DNA of 64,000 bases from Procambarus clarkii (GCF_040958095.1 NC_091175.1:20329129-20393128); one strand, 5' to 3'. Counted from the stretch's first letter, positions 44,601 through 55,480 are shown. Made by a program: numbers and translations. Notes: a model not told the origin generated them from the letters alone.

Positions 44601-45339
44601 TCCGGAGACTAGCATCTTTACAGCGGAACTTTATGCTATTCTCTATGCTCTTCGTCTCCTGCTTTCTCGTTGTCAGTCCTCCTTTGTAGTTGTTGTTGAA
44701 TCTCGTAGTGCCCTCATGGCTCTCGGGTCCTTTAATCCGGTTCATCCAGTAGTTGTCGAGATCCAGCATTAGCTGTTTCTTGTTCACAGTAAATTTAAGT
44801 CGGTTGAGTTTTGTTGGGTTCCCAGCCATATTGGTGTGTCTTTAAATGAGCGTGCGGATGCTGCCGCCAAGGAAGCTGTCCGCTCTTGTCCCATCTCTCG
44901 TAAAGGCGTTCCGTATTCCGACTTTTACCCGGTTATCCATTCCTCCGTCCTTACCCGTTGGCAGGCTTCTTGGTTGTCTGTTACTGGTAACAAGCTACGT
45001 ACTCTTAAATGTTGTGTTTCCTCGTGGCCGTCCTCCTTCCACCGTAACCGGCGGTGGGAAACAGCTCTGGCGAGGTTGCGTATTGGCCATACTCGCTTAA
45101 CCCATGGTCACTTGATGGAGCGCCGCCCTGCTCCTTATTATCCTAGTTGCATTGTCCCTCTTACAGTCGTGCATGTCCTTCTTGAATGTCCTGACTTCCA
45201 GGACGAGCGTGTGTCTTGCTTTCCGACCGCCCCTCGCGGTCACCTGTCCCTCAATTGAAATCTTGGTGACTCGGATACTTTTGATATCGTTCGCCTTATG
45301 CGTTTTTGTTCTCGTATTGGCATCCTTGGTGATATTTAG
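41594..45339 (+). pseudogene. I-element ORF2 (endonuclease, reverse transcriptase, RNase H), several stops
   Basis: The frame opens at 41594 after a TGA and has no ATG before the endonuclease (QWNVRGYY at about 41685). Endonuclease landmarks: LLGDFNCRHSLWGD and SDHFPILV. Reverse transcriptase: FRPIALTS, FDLEKAYDTT, GVPQGSVL-type box and YVDD (43642-43653). RNase H: FTDGSK, AELYA, VVESRSA (the third acidic residue is D in copy 1, E here) and SHIGVSLNERADAAAKEA. Inactivating changes relative to copy 1: CAG-TAA at 43538-43540, an extra T near 44571 with loss of two bases near 44588, TGG-to-TAG at 44770-44772, and TGA at 45256-45258. Confidence 0.9.
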
Positions 45340-45423
45340 CGCCCTCTGATTATTTTGCGCATTTGATGGTGCTACATAGCCTTCCCGGTTTGGTGCCTTC
45401 TTTTGATAATTACTTACTTACTG

Positions 45424-45535
45424 TTGCGTTAAACAGAGGCTACAGTTAAGGAATTGCGCCCAGTAAATCCTCCCCGGCCAGGATACGAACCCATGACATA
45501 GCGCTTGCGGAACGCCAGGCGAGTGTCTTACCACT
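45424..45535 (-). mobile_element. tRNA-derived SINE head, partial
   Basis: Inverted match to the head of the SINE at 36117: GTTAAACAGAGGCTACAGTT, GGAATTGCGCCCAGTAAATC, then CCGGCCAGGATACGAACCCA (B box on the minus strand) and CTTACCACTA (A box). It abuts a LINE tail at 45536. Confidence 0.85.
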
Positions 45536-45635
45536 AGTGGCTTTAGGTATTGTATGTACTATCTCTATGTTTAAATACAACACTATGTAATTCAATGTAT
45601 GTACCTTTACCTGAATAAAAAATCTAAATCTAATT
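45536..45635 (+). mobile_element. LINE 3' tail fragment
   Basis: GTGGCTTTAGGTATTGTATG, TACTATCTCTATG and GTACCTTTACCTGAATAAA match the sense 3' UTR of the LINE at 34015-35763 and the tail at 47692-47800. Confidence 0.75.
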
Positions 45636-46030
45636 ACTACAGTTGGCTTCGTTCTGGACTCACAATGGTGACTCCCGGGCATAACAAATGGTTGGATAAG
45701 CTTTCTTTCACCTAATGCCTCTGTTCATCTAGTAGTAATTAAATAGGTGCGCGGGATATTATACTGAACTGTTGTGGGGTTGTCTCCTGGGGAGGGTCAG
45801 GCATTCCATCCTGGGGAACCGCCATATAGAACCCGTACACATAATAATTTGTTCTACGGGCTCACCATAGCCCGTGCTGCTTGGAACTTTTTGTTCTGAG
45901 TAGCTGAATCTAAAACAATAACAATAATAATCATTTTACGGGCTATTCATGCCCGTGCCGCCTCTTGTGTGTGGCTTAATCTTTATCAATCATTAATTGT
46001 TTCATTCTCAAGAAGATACAGTGGTTACCT
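45636..46030. other. Repeat patchwork without a gene
   Basis: Contains ACGGGCTCACCATAGCCCGT and GCTTGGAACTTTTTGTTC (about 45857-45897), the inverse of 449-500, and an inverted piece of the GGTGGCACGGGCATGAATA family at about 45938-45990. Confidence 0.55.
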
Positions 46031-46204
46031 TACCTCGAGATGATTTCGGGGCTTAGCGTCCCCGCGGCCCGGTCGTCGACCAGGAGCCGGCCTGGACCAG
46101 GCCAGACCAGTTGGGTTGATGAGATTACACAAGACTGGTCTTTTTTTACAGTCTTGCACGGCCACTAACACGCATGGCGTTTCGGGAAGCGGTTTGTGAT
46201 AAAG
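46031..46204 (-). mobile_element. LINE/SINE tail fragments
   Basis: GAGATGATTTCGGGGCTTAG and CGTCCCCGCGGCCCGGTC are the inverse of the LINE tail ending at about 56321. CCACTAACACGCATGGCGTT (about 46161-46181) is the inverse of the tail seen at 21680-21715. Confidence 0.7.
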
Positions 46205-46360
46205 ATGATGATGACTGATAAAGATTAAGCTACCCAAGAGGTGGCACGGGCATGAATAGCCCGTAAGTGGTGGCCCTTTTGAGCCTTAACCAGTATCAAT
46301 AGATGATACTGTAGATCTGTGGAGGTGCGACTGCACCCTGCGTGACGGGAGATGTCTCCC
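46205..46360 (+). repeat. ~150-bp dispersed repeat, full copy
   Basis: AGATTAAGCTACCCAAGAGG through GACGGGAGATGTCTCCCG. Same family as the inverted pair at 20965-21290. Confidence 0.85.
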
Positions 46361-46781
46361 GTGAGCGGTTTGTATATATACATACAATATATACACACAA
46401 GCTTAAGTATATACATACAAGCTGCCTGTCCCCCGAAAAAAATAAAGCATAATATTAATAATTATTAATTATTATTAATAATAAATGGAGTTATTTATTA
46501 TTGCTTTTACGGATGGGTGGTTGTTGTTGTTGATTTAGGGGCGACGACGATCGTGGGATCGGTTGCGCCCCGGCGTACCAGTTAAGGGTGAATCGCGAAG
46601 CCTGGAAAGGCGAGACGCCAAGCCAAATCGCGAAACGAGTGACGCCAATCACTAGAAACTAATATGACATACAGCAAATAAACGCACAGACGGGCAGATG
46701 ATTGGGGAGCCCCAGGAGTCCCTCAGGGTGACAAGCACCGGCCCCGCCCCACACAGAGAACACTGTGAACACAGAGAACAC
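46361..46781. other. Unrecognised spacer
   Basis: AT-rich to about 46505, then GC-richer sequence (GGATCGGTTGCGCCCCGGCG). No gene or known repeat identified. Confidence 0.4.
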
Positions 46782-46847
46782 TTTGCTACCCAGTGTTCTC
46801 TGTGTACTCACAATTAGGTGAGTACACAGAGAACACTGGGTAGCAAA
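46782..46847. repeat. Perfect 30-bp hairpin
   Basis: Arms 46782-46811 and 46818-46847 are exact complements (TTTGCTACCCAGTGTTCTCT... and ...AGAGAACACTGGGTAGCAAA) around the 6-bp loop AATTAG. Extra CACAGAGAACACT direct repeats lie just upstream (46752-46781). Confidence 0.95.
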
Positions 46848-47260
46848 ACCAAAACTCTGCCGCCAACCAAAACGCAAAAGTCATCCAGTGTCCCCCGGCA
46901 GAGGAGAAGCCAGCTGCCCACCACGACTGAGGGCACATGCCAGGAGCCCACCAAGACCCACCAGCTCCCGGCACCTCTCGGCCAAGCCGGCCCCCGAACA
47001 CCGTCACCCCACCGGGAGGACCAGCGAGTACACGTCAAAAAAAAATCCATAAACAATCCTGTGACCCAAGGCGATATGTGCGCCAGGCGTCGTACAATCG
47101 GACCGTTGAAGAGGGATGCCAAACGGCAGTAGCAAAGCCAAAACGCGAAAACAGGACGTGATCCAGCGGCTTCCAGGCGGAGGAAGTATCCAGACGTCCA
47201 CTCGGCGTCAAGGAGCCTACGGATGGGTTTAGCGACTGTTGGTTAGCATTATAAAAACGG
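46848..47260. other. Unrecognised GC-rich segment
   Basis: Two similar stretches (CAAAACGCAAAAGTCATCCA with GGCAGAGGAGAAG, and CAAAACGCGAAAACAGGACG with GGCGGAGGAAG) suggest an imperfect direct repeat of about 280 bp. The Pro/Thr-rich open frame at 46818-47132 starts inside the hairpin and shows no domain. Confidence 0.4.
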
Positions 47261-47276
47261 CAACATCACCGAAGCG

Positions 47277-47665
47277 GTGACGTCACAAAAACGGCGACGC
47301 CACAAAAACAACGACGTCACAAAAACGGCGAAGCCACAAAAACGGCGAAGCCACAAAAACATCGACGCCACAAAAACATCGACGCCACAAAAACATCGAC
47401 GCCACAAAAACATCGACGCCACAAAAACATCGACGCCACAAAAACATCGACGCCACAAAAACATCGACGCCACAAAAACATCGACGCCACAAAAACATCG
47501 ACGCCACAAAAACATCGACGCCACAAAAACATCGACGCCACAAAAACATCGACGCCACAAAAACATCGACGCCACAAAAACATCGACGCCACAAAAACAT
47601 CGACGCCACAAAAACATCGACGCCACAAAAACATCGACGCCACAATAACGGCGACGCCACGGAAG
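47277..47665. repeat. 17-bp minisatellite (ACATCGACGCCACAAAA)
   Basis: About 22 units of 17 bp, nearly identical across 47353-47640 and degenerate at both edges (ACGGCGACGCCACAAAA, ACGGCGAAGCCACAAAA). Because 17 is not a multiple of three, both strands are open. The 108-129-residue frames are artefacts. Confidence 0.95.
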
Positions 47666-47691
47666 CGGTCACTTCAAAATTCGCTGTAGCG

Positions 47692-47815
47692 TATTAATGG
47701 CTTCAGGCATTGTATGTACTAGCTCTATCTATAAACCCAACATTATGTTTGTAATTTATTTTCAATGTAAGTACCTTTACCTGAATAAACACCTCCTTAT
47801 CTTATCTTACCTTAC
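47692..47815 (+). mobile_element. LINE 3' tail fragment
   Basis: GGCTTCAGGCATTGTATGTA, CTAGCTCTATCTATAAACCC and GTACCTTTACCTGAATAAAC, followed by CTTATCTTATCTTACCTT. Matches the 3' UTR of the LINE at 34015-35763 in sense orientation. Confidence 0.8.
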
Positions 47816-48199
47816 CAAAATTATGATGTCACAGTAGAGGTGACGCCAGAAAATATGACGTCACAAAAACGGTGACGAATCCGACTTGAATCCGGATGCG
47901 GATGCGGCGGCGCGCGTCTCCCTCAGTGATATTTGTGGTGGATGTTCCAGCTGCTACGACCAGTGTGTCCTCGTCTCCCTACACTCTTCTCCTTGACACA
48001 GTAGGTTGTTGGTGCCTGCGGGGGGCACGGTAACTGACTGCTGCCACCGTAGAGGTGGTGTTGACGTGCCGGGATATGAGTGCTAACTGCTGTTGTGTGT
48101 TATTTGTTTATTTATTTATTTATTGCATACCCCCCCCCATCCCCCAATACCCATCCTGTCGTTGGCACTGGGCTGCCATACTTATTTATTGTTAATTTA
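47816..48199. other. Unrecognised sequence with TTTA repeat
   Basis: No gene seen. (TTTA)n at about 48103-48125 precedes CCCATCCTGTCG, part of a dispersed repeat. Confidence 0.45.
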
Positions 48200-48458
48200 T
48201 TTTTATATATAAGAGTTGTTACATTCTTTTACAGCCAGCAGCAGGCGTAGCGTTACGGGCGGGTCCTTAATACTGTGTTCCCTGGAACACGACCCGCCAA
48301 ATGGTTTAACAACCAGGTACCCATTTTACTGTTGGGTAAACAGTGACTACAGTTAAGGATTGGCGCCCAGTCAATCCTCCCGGGCCAGGATACGAACCCT
48401 GGCCAAAGCACTCGGGAAATGCCAGCCGAGTGTCTTGCCACTATGCCACAGGGACTGT
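48200..48458 (-). mobile_element. tRNA-derived SINE, near-complete
   Basis: The minus strand has A box TGGCATAGTGGCA, B box GGTTCGTATCC, body TTGACTGGGCGCCAATCCTT, and tail GGACCCGCCCGTAACGCTAC then AAGAATGTAACAACTCTTAT. Same family as 36117-36422. No poly(A) remains at the tail end (AT-rich TATATATAAAAATAA instead). Confidence 0.85.
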
Positions 48459-49924
48459 GGGTGGTGGTGGACCCCATAACCTGTGCTGCTGCAGGGGGGG
48501 GGAACCCATAATCACCACAAAACTATATACGGTACTGTATATTGTTGGGTTAGGTGGAGTTTGGTTTTAATTCCATCTGGTGAATCGTGTTTGGTACCAT
48601 GAGACTTGTATCCCTGGTAGAGGAATGTGTTGATGGGGTATGGTCAAATTGTCTAAAAGATGATTTGAGAAAGCTCATTTTTGTTTTTTAAAATGGTATA
48701 TATTGTTAGGTTAAGCTGTATCAGACTTAACACAAGAGCCTAATACAACATCAAAGTCACATTGTACACATGATGGGGGGGAGGTTATCTGAAGGTCATC
48801 TTGAGATGATTTCAGGGCTTAGCGTTCCGGAGCCACCTAGTGGTACCATCTGTACCATCAGCAGTACAAGTTCGAATAGTTGAGTGAACCAATTGGTTCT
48901 TTTGAATTATTTGTAGTTTGGAGGTTTCAGTACTTCAATATCTGTGAACTTTGCAGGTGTTTGTAAATCTTCGCTGACCTTCTGAATTTTTTTCCAGTGA
49001 GGTGGCAACTTGTCACTCGCTTCCTGTGTCACTGTGAGAGAGCCAGGTCTGGCTCTGGCTCCTGGTGGGCCAAACATAATTGTGACTGTTTAAAAAAATG
49101 GAAAAATTTTGGCAAGGTAGCTTCAGGGAGCCACCGAGCCTCTACCAGAAAGAGGCGTTTCATTATATTCAATACTGGTTTTATTTTCTTGCATCTCTTG
49201 GTCCATCTTTGAAACTCTGCATCAGGAATTTGATTTTTTAACTAACTTTGGGGAATAACAATAAGACAATCTCTCACCCCCCCCAAGTCACTGACTCGGG
49301 TGAGTTTCTCCTTTGTCCTCTTTGCTGTTCCTTTGTTTTTTTCCCACTGCAGGTATCACTACTTGTTTTCTTTACTCCTTCCTCTGTTCCCTGCACATAC
49401 TAAACGTAACTGTCTCTATTTTCTGCTTGTTACAACTTGTGATAAAGTTGTTAAATGTTGTTATAACATTTTTGACATTAGAACGTTGTTACAACTAGCT
49501 ATATATTGGTTGTTACAACTTAGAGGTGTTAAAAGTTGTTCGTACCTCATAGTTTCGTCGTGCAATTGGTGGGTTGGCTTCACTTAACATTTTTTATTAA
49601 TTCGCTTATTATTTTTACTATTAAATAATTTTATATTGTGTACACAAATGGTTATTTTGCATCTACCTCATTTTTTCTTTACTCTTTCATTGGTTTTGTT
49701 TTTCTTATTCTATTATAGCTTAGTGTTGTGATTTTAACATTGAATGATTTCCTCCACACAAAAACCTTGGTTGGTGGACTGTAGCCTAAATATGTGCTTA
49801 ATTGTCTGCTTGTAATGTACTGTTTTACTGTAGTATCCATCAATGTAAGAACAAATTAATAAAAATTTATCAAAGCAGAAATGGCATGCAAATAAATGGT
49901 TCTAAATTATGGAATGATCTCCCA
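48459..49924. other. Unrecognised sequence, possible 5' flank of the PHPT1 gene
   Basis: 48802-48830 carries a short LINE tail piece (GAGATGATTTCAGGGCTTAG). The rest is single-copy-looking AT-rich DNA without recognisable exons. A 5' untranslated exon of the downstream gene could lie here; I cannot place it. Confidence 0.4.
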
Positions 49925-50012
49925 AATAAGGGACTCGAACCCATACTGCCAGGAGAACTATGCTACTGGTGTACAGGAGACCTTAACCACTCGACCTTCT
50001 GTGATCTCCCAA
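49925..50012 (-). mobile_element. tRNA-like sequence (SINE head or tRNA pseudogene)
   Basis: The minus strand reads GGTCGAGTGGTTAAGGTCTC (A-box region typical of Ser/Leu class II tRNAs) and, about 45 bp on, GGTTCGAGTCC (B box). The long variable region fits class II. No intact acceptor stem is evident, and CTCCCAAATAAG occurs on both sides (49918 and 50006), possibly a target duplication. Confidence 0.6.
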
Positions 50013-50639
50013 ATAAGATTAAATGCTGTGCTTCTCTCCTCCAGTTTAAAGGAGAAACAAACAAAGTTGTTGAGTACAGTAGTAATATGTAACACATATC
50101 ACTTAAATTTCCTAATCTTTCTAAAGTTAGTCTGTATTTTGTTATTGTGAATATTAATAGTATATCGGCATTATTATTAAAGCAACAATTGACAGGAAAG
50201 TAGTACTATGTCTTTCATTAAGTACCAAATAAATATTTTATATTTGCTTATTTTCTTGAACAATTCATAGGTGTTAGCTTCTCGTTTAGTATTAAACATT
50301 TACTGTTTTAAAGTTAAAATAATTTGGTTAATTTATTTGTGCCCAAAATGCTTTGCTTATTAGTGGTGCTATTTCTTGTACAATTTGTGTGCCTACTATT
50401 TAACCACAATAACGTGTTTTTATTCACAGTAGTTCTTATGAATCAAATTAATGTATTATATAAGTTTTTTTCAAAATTTGGCACTGTTCTGTCGGAATAA
50501 CCTTGTCTATGACTATTAATCTGGGTGATGGTCTCTGTTGGCTGTTGTTACTCCCTATACATCATTGTAAGCCTAAATAAACAAAACAATTTAGCATTGT
50601 ATGTACAGTAGTAGTAGTAGTAATAATAATAATTAATTA

Positions 50640-50745
50640 ATAATATTTACAAGAAGGTACAATGAGTTGGTGAGATTACATTAGAGATACTTTTACATTC
50701 TTGCAAAGCCACTAACACGCACAGCATTTGGGTACATTGAAGTTT
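50640..50745 (-). mobile_element. LINE 3' tail fragment upstream of PHPT1
   Basis: Plus strand TTTACAAGAAGGTACAATGA, TTACATTCTTGCAAAGCCAC and TAACACGCACAGCATTTGGG are the inverse of the tail at 21671-21768. It ends about 60 bp before the acceptor-like site of the first PHPT1 exon. Confidence 0.75.
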
Positions 50746-50823
50746 ATCCATTAGTCAAAACTGGTTAATGTATAGTCCTAACAAAATCCTTGATGTTATA
50801 GGTTGTGTAACGGTCCACGAGCA

Positions 50824-52389
50824 ATGTCTTCCCCCCTAGACAAAGTTGACAATGTGGATATTGACACTGGTACCTTCAAGTACATTCTTATCAAGGTTTA
50901 TTATTCACCGCCAGGAGAAACGGAGACTTCAAAGTTTATTACCAGAGGGTAAGCTAATTCTTTGACATTTTTTATTGGTTTTAATACTTAACCTAAGCTC
51001 AGTGGTATGGGCCCTTTTTTTTAACATAAAATTGTTACAAATACAGTACATACTACTGTACAATATTCTAAATTTTAGCTTTCTCAAATGTTACATAATG
51101 GAACTAGAATAGTTAACCTTTAGGCTATTATATACTGTACAGTATACTGTATTTTGATGCTTAAAAAATTATTTTACTGTATTGCTTTACGGGTAAAAAA
51201 AAAAAAAAAAATGTTCATATAATTTGTACCCTTAAATTTTCTTATACTGTACTGTACCATGTTTTTAGATTGCGAGGGAAAAAATAATTTTACTTTCATT
51301 GCCTCATTTTAGGCAATACAGATGTAGGACAAAAACTACCAAATAAATTAAATTATATTAAATCAAAGGTTACAGTATTAAAATGCTTGGGTTTCCACGA
51401 TGGCCTGAATGCTTCTTGCACAAAAAAAAATTCAAGGTAACCTTGGCCGAGGTTATATTTAAAATTATATCTAGGCAAATAGTTTTAAACTGTAGAACAG
51501 TGGTTTTTGAGCTGGGACCTGTGTACCAAGGCTGAGAACAACTGTAAAATGACAGTAGATGCCTATAAATTTGCATTTGGATGGATGGAGACATGAGACA
51601 TTCTTTATTTGGGCTTTAGTTATCAGATGACAGGGTGTTTATCCCCCTTTTCCACAGTCGTGAGATGATCTTGCCCCTTCCAGCAAATTATAGAGGTTTT
51701 ATATGAAAATGGAAAAATGTTTGTTGCAACCAAAAAGTTAACTGTGTAACTTTTAGTGATAGAACATAATGTGTGTGTTTTCACATTTATATACAGTATC
51801 CTACATTATCCTTACCAATAGTTCCACCTTGAACTACATTGTGAGTGATGTAGATTGAATGTGTACAGGTTATTAATTATTGTACTGTACTATCGTGATT
51901 ATGAAATAAAATCGGTCCAGTGCAAATATGTTCGTATTAGACAAATTTTGTTGTCTTGCATTAAACTATGTAACTAGCTTAGTTAAATTACTTTTGGGGT
52001 TCAGTTCCTGAGCCTATTATGTACCTCTAACTGCACCTAATAAATACACACATACACAAAAGGTAGATCTCTGCCATGGGTTGTGTGGGGATACAACATG
52101 CAATACTAGTATGACACGAGTAGATAAACCTTTTGTTTCCTTCAGATATCTGTCGGCTGGTTTTCACTCGGATATATACGATAAGGTTGTACCAGCAATT
52201 GAGAAGCTGGGACTGGACTGCGAGTGTATGGGCGGTGGTCGCATCCGTCATGAACTGGACAATAAAACTATTGAAGTTTATGGATATTCTCAAGGGTATG
52301 GTCGAGCTGACCACAGCATTACTGTGGACTTGCTCAAGGTCAAGTATCCAGACTATGATCAAATTAAGTTCTCCAATGATGGATATTAG
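50824..52389 (+). CDS. PHPT1: Phosphohistidine phosphatase (PHPT1/janus family), two coding exons
   Basis: A small cytosolic phosphatase that removes phosphate from histidine in proteins (family knowledge). Exon 1 CDS 50824-50948, intron 50949-52145 (GTAAGC...TTTCCTTCAG), exon 2 52146-52389. Total 369 bp encodes 122 residues, close to the 125 of vertebrate PHPT1. Family landmarks: VDIDTGTFKYILIKV at the N-terminus, GFHSDIYDKV with the likely catalytic His49, CECMGGGRIRH, the YGYSQGYGRADH active-site loop, and terminal KYPDYDQIKFSNDGY. The splice junction falls within the Gly codon of TRGY, which keeps the frame. The frame is open upstream of the ATG to an acceptor-like TTATAG at 50796-50801. 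The start is therefore chosen by length and by the family's short N-terminus, and a 5' untranslated exon is likely. Confidence 0.93.
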
Positions 52390-52646
52390 TTTTGTTTTCA
52401 ATTAGTTTTCAATATCATAAAAATTTTGGTGCCTAAACATTTAACTTTATTGCATTGGTTCATATAAATGTCGGATTCAGATGAAATAGTAGGGGGGGGG
52501 ACCATATCTTAGGGGGGTTATAACTTCAGCTAGGGGATAAAGCCTGTATTTCCTCCTTTCCTTTCATAAAACTTCCAGTGAGTATTGGATTTAAGCACCA
52601 GGAATATTTGGGAGAGTTAGTTATTTTTTGCTATTTAGCCATAATG

Positions 52647-52675
52647 GTTTGGTGCCTTTTTTGATAATTATTTAA
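52647..52675 (+). mobile_element. I-element 3'-end relic in the PHPT1 3' region
   Basis: GGTTTGGTGCCTTTTTTGATAATTATTTA differs only slightly from the 3' terminus of the two I elements (GGTTTGGTGCCTTCTTTTGATAATTACTTA). Only about 30 bp are recognisable, so this is tentative. Confidence 0.5.
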
Positions 52676-52749
52676 ATTTAATATTTTTGACTTCATGACT
52701 AATATATTGTTTTATTTATTACTGGATTGTTGTTGACATTGTTTAAACA

Positions 52750-52755
52750 AATAAA
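52750..52755 (+). promoter_or_regulatory. Candidate PHPT1 polyadenylation signal
   Basis: AATAAA 361 bp after the stop codon. It is the first canonical hexamer that I see downstream on the sense strand. AT-rich context makes chance occurrence possible. Confidence 0.4.
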
Positions 52756-52759
52756 ACAA

Positions 52760-53837
52760 TTTACAATTATAAAGCATTTATTAGCCTAATAACTTATCTT
52801 TGAGGAGAACTGTAGGTGGGCAATTTGAAGTACTGTATGCAAATTACAAATCCGTACAGATCTCTCCTGGTTGCTTTTAAAAGTCTAAAGCTATAATATA
52901 AATGATGCCACTAAAGATATAATGTGTTAAGTCATTATTTATTGGTTACTGAGGCTACACAAGTGCTGCATTATAGTGTACTAAATACTAGTATTATCCA
53001 TTTTGACATTTCCTCGTTTTTTTTTTCATATTCTTCATCTTTTTCTTTCTTCTCTGTTTCTTTTCTTTTTCAGTTGCATATACATCTGGGAGTAATTCTC
53101 AACCTCTCTTGCTTTCTTTTCAACACAGGTGAATGATAAATTCTTGACTAAAGGCATATCTTGAGCACCAGGTATCTACATGACTGTGTAAAAAGGTTAT
53201 AATCAACATGTGACTGCAAGCTTTTAGATTTTTTTATCGTGTTGCTACCATATAAGACGACTACCCTTCAGGTAAAGGGCAACTCCTAAAGATAAATAAC
53301 ATGTTATTTATTTCACTAACAACCCAGTACAAAATATGATTCTCTATAGGGATGCAGTGTAAGTTTTTAATATGGTTTTGACTATTGAAGTCTCTGCTTG
53401 TGAATACCCAACTGCTTTTCAAGTATCCAGACAAAGGAGACCTATCTTCCTGTCTCTCTTTGTAAGAGATAATAATTACAAATTCTATAATGGGTAAAAA
53501 TGATAAACAATGGTTATAATATTACAAATGTTTATACTGTACCTATGCACTTTAATTGGTTCGTTTGTCCATTTTTAGAGGCTTGGCTCATAGTAAAATT
53601 TTAAAATTTAGACAATGTACATGGACAATTTGTATTTTTTTTAAATTGTATGTAGGCAATACATCTTTGACTTGGTATGGGCCTATGATCGCCCATTTAA
53701 TCTCGCCTCCATCCCTTGGTAGTGGGTAATACTGCATAACCTAGTAGTATACCCAGCTCTTAGATCCTTGTGAATTCCTTGACGATTGTCAAGACTATGA
53801 TGTATATTGTCACTACTACTGGGGGGGGGGGGTGGCT
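52760..53837. other. AT-rich intergenic sequence, nothing recognised
   Basis: No coding exon, tRNA-like box or repeat family identified. Contains T-rich tracts near 53008-53060. Confidence 0.45.
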
Positions 53838-54105
53838 GCAGCATTATACTTCCCCTCGGCTCTGCAACATTATTCTCGCCTTTGGTTCTACAGCATTTAC
53901 TTGCCCTTTACAGCATTATACAATACTTGCCCTTGGCTATGCAGAATTATTTAGTACAGTATGGACTTGCCTTCAGCTTTGCAGAATTATACATTACTTG
54001 CCTCTTGACTGCAGAATTATATGGTACTCTTGGCTCCACAGCATTATATGGTGGTTATCTCCTCGGCTCGGTGGCATTATACAATACTCGCCCTCGGCGA
54101 CTGTA
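53838..54105 (+). repeat. Degenerate ~36-bp minisatellite
   Basis: Imperfect units containing GCAGCATTATACAATACT and TGCCCTCGGCT recur about seven times, with substitutions and length changes (for example GCAGAATTATATGGTACTC). The Leu/Ser-rich frames at 53770-54249 simply translate it. Confidence 0.75.
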
Positions 54106-54124
54106 ACTTTGCATGAGGGGGCCC

Positions 54125-54300
54125 TGTTCAATTTCACACCATCCCTTTCTTCTTGGATATCTTGGTTCATGTTAGCAGTCTCTCTCCTCATGTTGTTCCA
54201 TCTTTGCCCCCCATGGAAGGACTCACTGCAGAATTTTGCAATGCCTTGACTCGCATGGTAAAGGCTTCTACCCCTCTTGAGATGGTGCAGATTAGTTCCA
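54125..54300 (+). pseudogene. Decayed I-element fragment (between reverse transcriptase and RNase H)
   Basis: Translation HVVPSLPPMEGLTAEFCNAL then TRMVKASTPLEMV parallels RVVPSLPPWRVPLPRFCTSL then TRITKAFTPPTVL in I copies 1 and 2 (about 18030-18130). A short, ancient fragment. Confidence 0.65.
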
Positions 54301-54639
54301 TAAAGGAGGTTTTCTTATCCTTGAGGATGTGTGGTATAAAAGATGTAGCTTAAAAACATTCTAATGAACATAGTTTTAATGAGGTCTGCAAAAATTATTT
54401 AAAGACCAGTTTGTAAGAAAAGTTTGTATATTTGTACTTTGAGTAAAAGCATAGACCTTTTGTTGTAAAATAAAGCTTTCCTCACAAACTTGGTGTATGG
54501 TACATGAGCAATTAAAATAATTCGGACAGCTGAAATACTTCATTGGCGAGTACCACAAGAAATATTGCTTGGCATTAATACATGCTAATACAATGGGTTA
54601 GAAAAAATATAACAATATATATATATATATATATATATT
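54301..54639. other. AT-rich sequence with TA microsatellite
   Basis: No gene. (AT)n at about 54613-54639. Confidence 0.55.
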
Positions 54640-55255
54640 TGTGTATTTTGGCAGAAGGCATTCCTTTAAGCATATTTGGTTAAATTGACCACATTGCTGG
54701 CATTGTTGATCTTACAGTACAGTATAAGATTTCTATGCTAATATTTTTTTTTTTTACTCTCTGGATTAATAAGGGCAATCGAAGAACTGAAATTCATAGT
54801 AAAGAAACTAGTAATTATTGAAGGTTTTATTTCTCTACATCATTTAGTTCCATTCTGTAACATCCTCAGGTAAGGAATGAATATACAAAGAGCAAATTTA
54901 TCTTAAATAAACATGTGAAAGAGGAAGTTGTGTAGGAGGTAAGGTGAACAAATATGGGAATAATGTGGATGGATGCCAATCCAACACTGGGTATGGTGGT
55001 GGGGAGAACTCTGTACAGATGTTATCCGGTGCTCTATGGTGAGGTTTGGATTTGAGGGTAGGTCATAAGTTTATCAAAGTCTTTACTCTGTATACTGTAT
55101 TTAGGGCAAGTCATTTTTTCTTTTATGCTATTGCTTCCAGGATTTGTAGTCTTCTCTGGCCAGTGGTGGATGCCAGGATTGTTGTATTTACTAGCATGTT
55201 CCTAGTGAGTGTTGTGTGCACTTAGTATATGGTTTCTAGGGGCACCAGCTGGTAG

Positions 55256-55480
55256 ATGGCAGGTCAGTCTTCTCAAAAGCTTTGTGGTGGTACTTATATT
55301 GGCATGACCACCACAAAGCTTTTGAGAAGACTGACCTGCCATCTACCAGCTGGTGCCCCTAGAAACCATATACTAAGTGCACACAACACAACACTCACTA
55401 GGAACATGCTAGTAAATACAACAATCCTGGCATCCACCACTGGCCAGAGAAGACTACAAATCCTGGAAGCAATAGCATAA
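55256..55480 (+). pseudogene. Penelope GIY-YIG endonuclease fragment (right arm)
   Basis: The frame GTYIGMTTTKLLRRLTCHL, then APRNHILSAHNTTLTRNMLV and QRRLQILEA has the YIG half of the GIY-YIG motif and the downstream conserved spacing. The residues before GTYIGM come from the opposite arm. A mirror-image copy lacking the YIG codons lies on the minus strand (about 55291-55100). No reverse transcriptase is present, so both are 5'-truncated. Confidence 0.8.

Larger units (their letters stand above)
39128..45422 (+). mobile_element. I-superfamily LINE, copy 2
   Basis: Colinear with copy 1 from AACCCCCTCCCC to the 3' end TTTTGATAATTACTTACTTA. It lacks the R2-like insert and retains about 90 bp of leader deleted in copy 1. 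ORF1 has one premature stop. ORF2 has several stops and a frameshift. It is the better template for reading domain structure. Confidence 0.92.

Noticed and set aside
46818-47132. 104-residue Pro/Thr-rich frame
   Set aside because: Starts inside a hairpin, with no domain, no splice support and repeat-like content.
47249-47672. Open frames of 108-129 residues in a 17-bp repeat
   Set aside because: The period is not a multiple of three; all frames are stop-free by sequence composition.
52027-52401. Minus-strand 124-residue frame
   Set aside because: Exact antisense of PHPT1 exon 2, whose plus-strand protein is a clear family match.
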